From: Eubacteriales bacterium | Lineage (GTDB): Bacteria; Bacillota_A; Clostridia; Lachnospirales; Lachnospiraceae | Reading direction: 5' to 3' | Assembly (NCBI GenBank): GCA_030527765.1 | Contig: JAUNAE010000210.1 | Span: forward strand, 1 to 6,681 | DNA length: 6,681 nt | In this document: piece by piece, positions 1-4,234 of the stretch | How the letters are laid out: each line of letters starts with the position of its first letter | Position numbering within the stretch: the stretch's first letter is position 1 | Made by a program: the position numbers and the translations under genes | The notes under the pieces: generated by a model | Database searches by the model: none | What the model was told of the DNA's origin: nothing | The model's input: only the letters and a program-made list of their open reading frames with translations

Positions 1-44
1 TTCAGATGAGCCTCTTTTTTAGGCTCACGTTTTTCATAGGTCAT
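1..44 (-). CDS. possible start of an unidentified gene, cut by the window edge
   Basis: An ATG at 42-44 opens a minus-strand frame that stays open to the left edge and reads MTYEKREPKKEAHL. An AAGGA sequence lies about 13 nt upstream, slightly far for a ribosome binding site. The ATG overlaps the TGA (41-43) of another short open frame, an arrangement seen in translationally coupled genes, though that upstream frame has no ATG. It follows metI by 115 bp on the same strand, so it could be the next gene of the methionine operon. The visible residues are charged and hydrophilic with no lipoprotein signal peptide, so this is not an obvious MetQ start. Only 14 codons are visible, so no function can be assigned and chance remains possible. 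Confidence 0.35.
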   Translation of the reverse strand, partial: MTYEKREPKKEAHL

Positions 45-79
45 TTGACACTACCATTCCTTAAAATAATGCACCCGTT

Positions 80-126
80 CTTTGCCTTTTCCAAGCTGTC
101 TGATCCATGTAAGTCATCAGGCAAAG
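80..126 (-). other. inverted repeat / possible RNA structure between metI and the edge ORF
   Basis: A perfect 7-bp inverted repeat (ctttgcc at 80-86 and ggcaaag at 120-126) encloses a second one (ctgat at 100-104 and atcag at 116-120; the two overlap at base 120). In minus-strand RNA this would fold just downstream of the metI stop. No T-run follows, so it is not a standard terminator. It could stabilise the metNI transcript or influence translation of the following reading frame. It matches no riboswitch class I recognise. Confidence 0.3.
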
Positions 127-159
127 TCTGGGGATTTATTAATACCGAATATGTTCGGA

Positions 160-834
160 TTAATACGTAATATTGGTTTTTCTCTTATCCAGGCGGTTTG
201 CAAGAAGCATTCCCACGCTCTGGAAAATCTGTACCAGAACTACCAGAAGAATTACAGTCACTGCCATAATATCTGTCTGATAACGGTAATATCCGTAGCG
301 GACAGCGATATCTCCAAGACCGCCTCCACCAACGGTTCCTGCCATCGCGGAATATCCAAGGATCGTTCCGATGGCAATGGTTGCATTCACAATCAGGGAT
401 GTTCTGGCTTCTACCAGAAGAACCTTGAACACGATTCTCACATTGCTGGCTCCCATGGCTTTTGCAGCTTCAATGACTCCTGCATCCACCTCTTTCAGAG
501 AGGACTCAACCATTCGTGCAATAAACGGAATCGCCGCTGCTGTCAGAGGAACGATGGTCGCTGTGGAACCATAACTCTTTCCTACGATGCGAACCGTAAG
601 CGGAATGATAAGAATCAGCAAAATCAGAAACGGAATACTTCTGACAATGTTTGCAATAATATCAAGTACCTTATAAATCACTCGATTCGGTCTCAGGCCG
701 CCTTTGTCTGTGACCGTAAGAAGAATTCCCATTGGAAGTCCGAACAGATATCCAAGAAGTGTTGACATAAGTGTCATATACAGTGTCTGTCCGATTCCTG
801 TAATAATCATATTTGTAACTTCTTTAGTCCACAT
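160..834 (-). CDS. metI: methionine ABC transporter permease MetI
   Basis: Membrane subunit of the MetNIQ importer, which takes up methionine (D- and L-) across the cytoplasmic membrane with ATP hydrolysed by MetN. The 224-residue protein has the usual MetI length. It shows about five hydrophobic segments (roughly residues 17-40, 57-82, 90-108, 148-168 and 187-212). The cytoplasmic coupling loop of binding-protein-dependent permeases is visible as EAAKAMGAS at 122-130. The glycine-rich stretch GTVGGGGLGD near 166-175 is typical of MetI. The ATG at 834 is preceded by a strong ribosome binding site (AGAGGAGGC, complement of 843-851). The start overlaps the end of metN by 11 bp, indicating co-transcription and translational coupling. 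The gene appears intact. Confidence 0.96.
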   Translation of the reverse strand: MWTKEVTNMIITGIGQTLYMTLMSTLLGYLFGLPMGILLTVTDKGGLRPNRVIYKVLDIIANIVRSIPFLILLILIIPLTVRIVGKSYGSTATIVPLTAAAIPFIARMVESSLKEVDAGVIEAAKAMGASNVRIVFKVLLVEARTSLIVNATIAIGTILGYSAMAGTVGGGGLGDIAVRYGYYRYQTDIMAVTVILLVVLVQIFQSVGMLLANRLDKRKTNITY

Positions 835-1858
835 ATTCCGGTGCCTCCTCTACTGCCAGTCCTCGCTCTGTGAGGTAACGCTTCATCTCTTCCACGTTCT
901 GACTGTCTTTTGTAAATTCAAGGATCATCTCTCCTTTGGCTACACCACCCACATTCTTTGTATCTGCTTTCAGAATGTTGATTGGCTCTCCAAAGGTAAG
1001 CACCATATTTGCGACCACAGGCTCAAATGCTGAATTCTCTGAGAAGACAATTCGAACAACCTTGCCGCTGCTGATTTCTTTCTGGACTTTCGGATTTGTC
1101 GGTTCATACTCCACATCCGAATCTCTTCGAATGATTTCTTTTGCAACAGCCGTTTTCGGATGAGCAAAAATATCACTTACAAGACCGGTTTCTGCAACTT
1201 CTCCATTGTTCAGAATTGCAACATGATTGCAAATCTCCCGGACAACAGACATCTGATGAGTAATGATCACAATTGTGATTCCCAGTTTCTGATTGATATC
1301 TTTCAGAAGTTCCAGAATCGAGGATGTTGTCTGAGGATCCAGGGCACTGGTTGCCTCATCGCAAAGAAGAATCTGCGGATCTGATGCAAGAGCTCTCGCG
1401 ATTGCCACTCTCTGTTTCTGACCACCGGAAAGCTGTGCGGGATACGCTTTCATCTTTTCACTTAAACCAACAATCTCAAGCAGTTCCTCTGCCCTCTTTT
1501 TTGCCTCTGCTTTTTTCTTTCCCTGGATGTACATCGGGAAACAGACATTGTCAATGACTGTCTTCTGCATCAGCAGATTAAAATGCTGAAAAATCATTCC
1601 AATGGACTGGCGCTGCTGTCTAAGTTCCTTCGGTGTCAAATCTCCCATGGCCTTTCCATCAATCAGTACTCGTCCTGTGGAAGGAACTTCCAGATAGTTG
1701 ATACATCGAACCAGAGTACTTTTTCCTGCACCGGACATTCCGATAATTCCAAAAATATCGCCGGATGCAATATTCAAATTGATGTTTTTGAGAGCATCAA
1801 ACTTTCCTTCTTTTGTAGAAAAAGTTTTGCTCAGTTCTTCAATGGTAATAGACGACAT
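824..1858 (-). CDS. metN: methionine ABC transporter ATP-binding protein MetN
   Basis: ATPase of the methionine importer, a peripheral protein on the cytoplasmic face that works as a dimer on MetI. The 344 residues carry Walker A GMSGAGKST (40-48), Q-loop Q91, signature LSGGQKQR (143-150), Walker B ILLCDEA (163-169; D167, E168) and switch histidine H201. The C-terminal part, about 265-344, has the position and size of the NIL/ACT-like domain. In characterised MetN proteins this domain binds methionine and inhibits transport when the cell is replete; that function is inferred here. The start MSSITIEEL at 1858 is chosen because AAAGGAAAG sits 3 nt upstream and residues before it look unlike MetN. 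The frame is open up to 1963, giving a 35-residue extension that would cover the predicted promoter, so it is rejected. Confidence 0.97.
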   Translation of the reverse strand: MSSITIEELSKTFSTKEGKFDALKNINLNIASGDIFGIIGMSGAGKSTLVRCINYLEVPSTGRVLIDGKAMGDLTPKELRQQRQSIGMIFQHFNLLMQKTVIDNVCFPMYIQGKKKAEAKKRAEELLEIVGLSEKMKAYPAQLSGGQKQRVAIARALASDPQILLCDEATSALDPQTTSSILELLKDINQKLGITIVIITHQMSVVREICNHVAILNNGEVAETGLVSDIFAHPKTAVAKEIIRRDSDVEYEPTNPKVQKEISSGKVVRIVFSENSAFEPVVANMVLTFGEPINILKADTKNVGGVAKGEMILEFTKDSQNVEEMKRYLTERGLAVEEAPEYVD

Positions 1859-1861
1859 ATT

Positions 1862-1870
1862 CTTTCCTTT
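1862..1870 (-). promoter_or_regulatory. ribosome binding site that sets the metN start
   Basis: On the minus strand AAAGGAAAG precedes the ATG at 1858 by 3 nt, with the GGA core about 7 nt away. It supports MSSITI as the N terminus. The upstream in-frame ATG at 1963 has no comparable site. Confidence 0.75.
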
Positions 1871-1946
1871 CCAATTTTTCCGGATTCTGAAATGGAAATC
1901 CTGGCAATTATTTACATATCCTGTAATTTCTATCGCCGATGTAGAT

Positions 1947-1976
1947 AATATACCACTTTCCATAGAAAAGTGTTAA
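1947..1976 (-). promoter_or_regulatory. predicted sigma-A promoter of metNI
   Basis: On the minus strand, -35 TTAACA (complement of 1971-1976) and -10 TATATT (complement of 1947-1952) are separated by 18 bp. Transcription would begin near 1940, leaving a leader of about 82 nt before metN. The leader lacks the conserved S-box (SAM-I riboswitch) and T-box blocks. The MET-box-like palindrome lies about 66 bp before the predicted start point, the usual position for activation by a LysR-type protein. Confidence 0.6.
1954..1972. promoter_or_regulatory. inverted repeat inside the metN promoter spacer
   Basis: CACTTT (minus strand, from 1972) and AAAGTG (ending at 1954) form 6-bp arms around 7 bp, filling the gap between the proposed -35 and -10 boxes and overlapping the -35. 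Such a placement would suit a second, repressor-type operator. No regulator family can be named from it. Confidence 0.3.
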
Positions 1977-1995
1977 TTCATAAAACATGCAACCA

Positions 1996-2016
1996 GTTAT
2001 AGTCTCAAACTATAAC
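1996..2016. promoter_or_regulatory. MET-box-like LysR-type operator upstream of metN
   Basis: A 21-bp palindrome with perfect 8-bp arms, GTTATAGT (1996-2003) and ACTATAAC (2009-2016). Its 17-bp core, TATAGTCTCAAACTATA (1998-2014), contains the LysR-type T-N11-A pattern. From memory of the literature, streptococcal MetR/MtaR binds TATAGTTTSAAACTATA; this core differs at one position. It is centred about 66 bp before the predicted metN transcription start, where LysR proteins normally bind to activate. The nearest regulator gene, just upstream on the same strand, is a LysR-type protein. Binding by that protein is inference. Confidence 0.75.
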
Positions 2017-2051
2017 ATTGCGTTACTATGATGATGCGTCATATAGCTGCT

Positions 2052-2123
2052 GTAACCGTATCAAGCTGCGGAGCAGCTATTCGGTTATGAGCAAGCAGCG
2101 AAGCGGATTGCGAATATCCGTTT
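2052..2123 (+). repeat. structured palindromic repeat, left copy
   Basis: A 72-bp element just downstream of the lysR stop. It contains the hairpin AGCTGC-GGA-GCAGCT (2064-2078) nested inside TAACCG (2053-2058) / CGGTTA (2082-2087). A second hairpin has 8-bp arms AAGCGGAT (2101-2108) and ATCCGTTT (2116-2123) around a 7-nt loop. Positions 2063-2095 are identical over 33 bases to the reverse complement of 3399-3431 on the other side of lysR. It has no coding content. It could act as a REP-like or miniature element, or as a transcript end structure; no T-run marks it as a standard terminator. Confidence 0.8.
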
Positions 2124-2128
2124 GAATT

Positions 2129-2139
2129 GCTCCGCAAGC
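2129..2139. repeat. small triloop palindrome next to the lysR stop
   Basis: TTGC-TCC-GCAA forms a 4-bp stem with a 3-nt loop immediately after the lysR stop codon. It has the same GC-TCC-GC core as the larger hairpin in the neighbouring repeat, of which it may be a degenerate part. Confidence 0.35.
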
Positions 2140-2140
2140 A

Positions 2141-3052
2141 TTATCCAAGTGCTTTATCTTTATATTTTGTGATTTCCTCAATATACCGTGCACCCAGCTT
2201 GCTGATGTTGGAGCCTTTTCGCTTCAGATAACCGATGGTCATAATCTCATCGGATTTTAGCTTCACAGCACAATAATCCGAGCCGTTCAGTTCCTCACAG
2301 ATAATTCCCGAACAAAGAGTGTACGCGTTCAAGCCTACCATGAGATTCAGAAGCGTCGCACGGTCATCCGCCTTGATCAGTCGTTTGTATTCGTAGGTGC
2401 TCAGAACCTCTTCCGCAAAGTAAAAGGAATTGTACGCTCCCTGCTCAAAAGACAGACATGGATACTCCGCCAGATCTTCCAGGGCAATCTCCTTCTCATT
2501 CGCCAGTGGATGTCCCTTCCACATATACACATAAATCTTGCATTTCAAAAGCTCATGAAACTCCAGATTGTATTCATGGAAAAGTTTTGTCAGTACCTTT
2601 TCATTGAAATCATTTAAATAAAGAATGCCGATCTCGCTTTTAAAATTCTTTACATTCTCAATAACGGAATAGGTTTTTGTCTCGTGAATTGCAAATTCGT
2701 ACTCGTCCATTCCAAATTGCTTCACAAGTTCCACGAAAGCATCCACCGCAAAGGTATAGTGCTGGGTGGATACACTGAATTTCTTTTTGCTCTGCTCTTT
2801 GGCAACAAATTTTGCTTCGATCAGCTCGTACTGCTCCACCACCTGACGGGCATATCCAAGGAATTCCTCTCCTTCGGGTGTCACCGAGATTCCTCGATTC
2901 GATCTGTGAAACAATTCTACTCCAATCTCTTCCTCCAGATCTTTGATTGCAGAAGAGAGACTCGGCTGAGAAATAAAGAGCATGCGCGCTGCCTCATTCA
3001 TAGAGGTTGCTTTTGCGATGGTGATTGCATAACGTAACTGCGCAAGTGTCAC
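2141..3052 (-). CDS. LysR-type transcriptional regulator, probable methionine/sulfur regulator
   Basis: A 303-residue protein of normal LysR length. The N-terminal winged helix-turn-helix (about 1-60) is clear: MNEAARMLFISQPSLSSAIK (18-37), then LEEEIGVELFHR (39-50) and the wing around GISVTPEG (54-61). A linker helix (about 62-90) leads to the effector-binding domain (about 92-295). The start is GTG at 3052, supported by AGGGGGAA (complement of 3059-3066) 6 nt upstream; no in-frame ATG fits the LysR N terminus better. It lies upstream of metNI on the same strand with 282 bp between, containing a repeat, a MET-box-like operator and a promoter. The operator makes a MetR/MtaR/CmbR-like role attractive, but the ligand cannot be read from sequence. 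Another LysR target, including the adjacent ABC exporter genes, is possible. Confidence 0.93.
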   Translation of the reverse strand: MTLAQLRYAITIAKATSMNEAARMLFISQPSLSSAIKDLEEEIGVELFHRSNRGISVTPEGEEFLGYARQVVEQYELIEAKFVAKEQSKKKFSVSTQHYTFAVDAFVELVKQFGMDEYEFAIHETKTYSVIENVKNFKSEIGILYLNDFNEKVLTKLFHEYNLEFHELLKCKIYVYMWKGHPLANEKEIALEDLAEYPCLSFEQGAYNSFYFAEEVLSTYEYKRLIKADDRATLLNLMVGLNAYTLCSGIICEELNGSDYCAVKLKSDEIMTIGYLKRKGSNISKLGARYIEEITKYKDKALG

Positions 3053-3158
3053 TGCTTCTTCCCCCTGTTCTTTATATTATTTCTGTCAACAATTCACACC
3101 CGTCTCCGGAAAAGTCCATATTCGAAATCTATTTCGCAAGAGCTGGTTCTGAATCAGT

Positions 3159-3175
3159 TATAGCAGATTCCTATA
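3159..3175. promoter_or_regulatory. second TATAG-N7-CTATA site, upstream of lysR
   Basis: TATAGCAGATTCCTATA has the same 5-bp arms and 17-bp length as the metN operator core, though its seven central bases do not match the MET-box. It lies 107 bp upstream of the lysR GTG start. A candidate minus-strand -10 TATAAT (complement of 3183-3188) with a weak -35 TTTCTC (complement of 3206-3211, spacer 17) would place the site at the transcription start, which suits autorepression. It is a weaker case than the metN site. Confidence 0.45.
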
Positions 3176-3237
3176 GCAAAGAATTATATCAGAAATTTTC
3201 TAAAAGAGAAACGCGTTTTTTCCTATTATATATTTAC

Positions 3238-3273
3238 GACTTTTTTTGCGAAGCATCTTTCGCAAAAAGAATC
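3238..3273. repeat. AT-rich inverted repeat in the lysR/ABC intergenic region
   Basis: Near-perfect 15-bp arms (13 of 15 pairs) with a perfect inner core TTTTTGCGAA / TTCGCAAAAA around 6 bp. The T-run lies before and the A-run after the GC core on both strands, the reverse of an intrinsic terminator. It may be a protein site or a cruciform-prone element; its function is unknown. Confidence 0.5.
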
Positions 3274-3274
3274 A

Positions 3275-3298
3275 AAAAGTTTGTGCAGAAAAACTTTT
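3275..3298. repeat. second inverted repeat, AAAAGTTT / AAACTTTT
   Basis: Perfect 8-bp arms (3275-3282 and 3291-3298) around 8 bp, directly following the preceding inverted repeat. It is too AT-rich to be a good terminator. Confidence 0.4.
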
Positions 3299-3307
3299 CA
3301 AATCATC

Positions 3308-3336
3308 TTGCGCAATCCATCGTTCAGTACTATAAT
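3308..3336 (+). promoter_or_regulatory. candidate promoter for the ABC transporter operon
   Basis: -35 TTGCGC (3308-3313) and a perfect -10 TATAAT (3331-3336) are 17 bp apart. Transcription from near 3343 would give a leader of about 180 nt that includes the right repeat copy. An alternative closer promoter is TTGATT (3464-3469), an 18-bp spacer and TAAACT (3488-3493), partly inside the repeat. Sequence alone does not choose between them. Confidence 0.45.
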
Positions 3337-3369
3337 TCATTCAAGTTAGTTTCGATTAACTGCCTGGCT

Positions 3370-3476
3370 AAGCAGATATTTGCAATCTGCTTCGCTATCT
3401 TGCTCATAACCGAATAGCTGCTCCGCAGCTTAATGCTCTGCGCATTTGAAGCGGGGGACTTACTTGATTCGGTTAT
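3370..3476 (-). repeat. structured palindromic repeat, right copy with extra module
   Basis: Inverted relative to the left copy across lysR. It shares 33 identical bases (3399-3431). It keeps the second hairpin with changed bases: AAGCAGAT (3370-3377) and ATCTGCTT (3385-3392), an 8-bp perfect stem. A 34-bp segment (3429-3462) absent from the left copy interrupts it and itself forms a hairpin, AATGC-TCTGC-GCATT (3432-3446). The outer stem ATAACCGAAT (3407-3416) / ATTCGGTTAT (3467-3476) is a perfect 10-bp pair. Confidence 0.8.
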
Positions 3477-3525
3477 ATACGCCAATCTAAACTGTTCTCG
3501 ACTCAAGCTATGACAGGAGGTTTTT

Positions 3526-4224
3526 ATGTTTATTGAAGTTCATGATATTCACAAGCATTACGGAGAGAATGGAGGCCGTATCGAAGTCTTAAAAGGAATC
3601 GACTTCAGCCTGAAAAAAGGCGAATTCTGTGTTCTTCTGGGGCCTTCCGGCTCCGGCAAATCCACGCTCCTCAATATTCTCGGAGGAATCGATTCTGCAG
3701 ACTCCGGTTACATCTCAATCAACGGTGAGCGCACCGCAGAAATGACAGAGAAGCAGCTGACTCTCTACCGTCGAAAACATCTGGGATATATTTTCCAGCA
3801 GTACAACCTCATTCCCAACCTGAACGTCAAGGAAAATGTGGAAGTTGGTGCCTTTCTAAGCGATCATCCTCTGGATGTGGACGACATTCTGAAAACCCTC
3901 GGCATCTACGAGCATCGACACAAACTTCCGAACCAGCTGTCCGGCGGTCAGCAGCAGAGAGCTTCCATCGGAAGGGCTATTGTGAAGAATCCCGACATTC
4001 TCCTCTGCGATGAGCCTACCGGTGCTCTGGATTACAACACTTCCAAGGAAATTCTGAAGCTGATCGAAACCATCAACCAGAAATACGGCAATACCGTTGT
4101 CATGGTAACCCACAATGATGCTATCAAATATATGGCTGACCGTGTCATCAAACTTCGAGACGGACAGATTCGAAAAAATGAAGTAAACACAGAGAAACTT
4201 TCCGCTGAAGAACTGGAATGGTAA
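3526..4224 (+). CDS. ABC transporter ATP-binding protein, MacB/LolD type
   Basis: ATPase that would power the FtsX-like permease encoded next; it acts at the cytoplasmic face of the membrane. The 232 residues carry a full motif set: Walker A GPSGSGKST (39-47), Q-loop Q91 within FQQYNLIPNLNVKENV, signature LSGGQQQR (138-145), Walker B ILLCDEPTGALD (158-169) and H-loop H196. The FQQYNLIP and DEPTGALD spellings are characteristic of the MacB/LolD/BceA group (type VII mechanotransmission transporters) rather than importers. The ATG follows AGGAGG with 5 nt spacing. The stop is 10 bp before the permease start, so they form an operon. Relatives handle lipoproteins, antimicrobial peptides or envelope signals; the substrate here is unknown. 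Confidence 0.95.
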   Translation: MFIEVHDIHKHYGENGGRIEVLKGIDFSLKKGEFCVLLGPSGSGKSTLLNILGGIDSADSGYISINGERTAEMTEKQLTLYRRKHLGYIFQQYNLIPNLNVKENVEVGAFLSDHPLDVDDILKTLGIYEHRHKLPNQLSGGQQQRASIGRAIVKNPDILLCDEPTGALDYNTSKEILKLIETINQKYGNTVVMVTHNDAIKYMADRVIKLRDGQIRKNEVNTEKLSAEELEW

Positions 4225-4234
4225 GAGGTGCCCT

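Larger units (their letters stand above)
3067..3525. other. long intergenic region between lysR and the ABC operon
   Basis: This region separates two divergently transcribed units and holds no convincing gene. A plus-strand frame is open from 3025 to 3417, but its only ATG lies inside lysR in antisense and it has no ribosome binding site. The region contains palindromes at 3123-3136, 3238-3273 and 3275-3298, the lysR-proximal TATAG-N7-CTATA site, candidate promoters for both directions, and the right copy of the structured repeat (3370-3476). A strong AGGAGG (3515-3520) closes it before the ATPase start. Confidence 0.7.

Noticed and set aside
7..27. Hairpin TGAGCCT / AGGCTCA as a terminator
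   Set aside because: Neither strand has a T-run directly after the stem, and on the minus strand it falls within a possible reading frame.
100..120. Hammerhead ribozyme suggested by CTGATGA on the minus strand
   Set aside because: The required second stem and GAAA core are missing.
82..765. 227-codon plus-strand open frame
   Set aside because: It is antisense to metI, rich in Cys, His, Asn and Ser with no family features; it is a shadow of the real gene.
1859..1940. S-box (SAM-I) riboswitch or T-box in the metN leader
   Set aside because: The leader is only about 82 nt and lacks the conserved blocks and a terminator hairpin.
1859..1963. N-terminal extension of MetN from the in-frame ATG at 1963
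   Set aside because: It has no good ribosome binding site, does not resemble MetN, and would overlap the predicted promoter; the ATG at 1858 has a clear site.
3084..3089. Perfect -35 TTGACA on the minus strand upstream of lysR
   Set aside because: A 16-18 bp spacing lands on the G-rich ribosome binding site, leaving no usable -10.
3025..3417. 130-codon plus-strand open frame across the lysR/ABC gap
   Set aside because: Its ATG is antisense inside lysR, no ribosome binding site precedes it, and it runs through inverted repeats and into the repeat element.
2052..3476. lysR and its flanking repeats as an insertion sequence
   Set aside because: There is no transposase gene, and no target-site duplication could be identified next to the copies.
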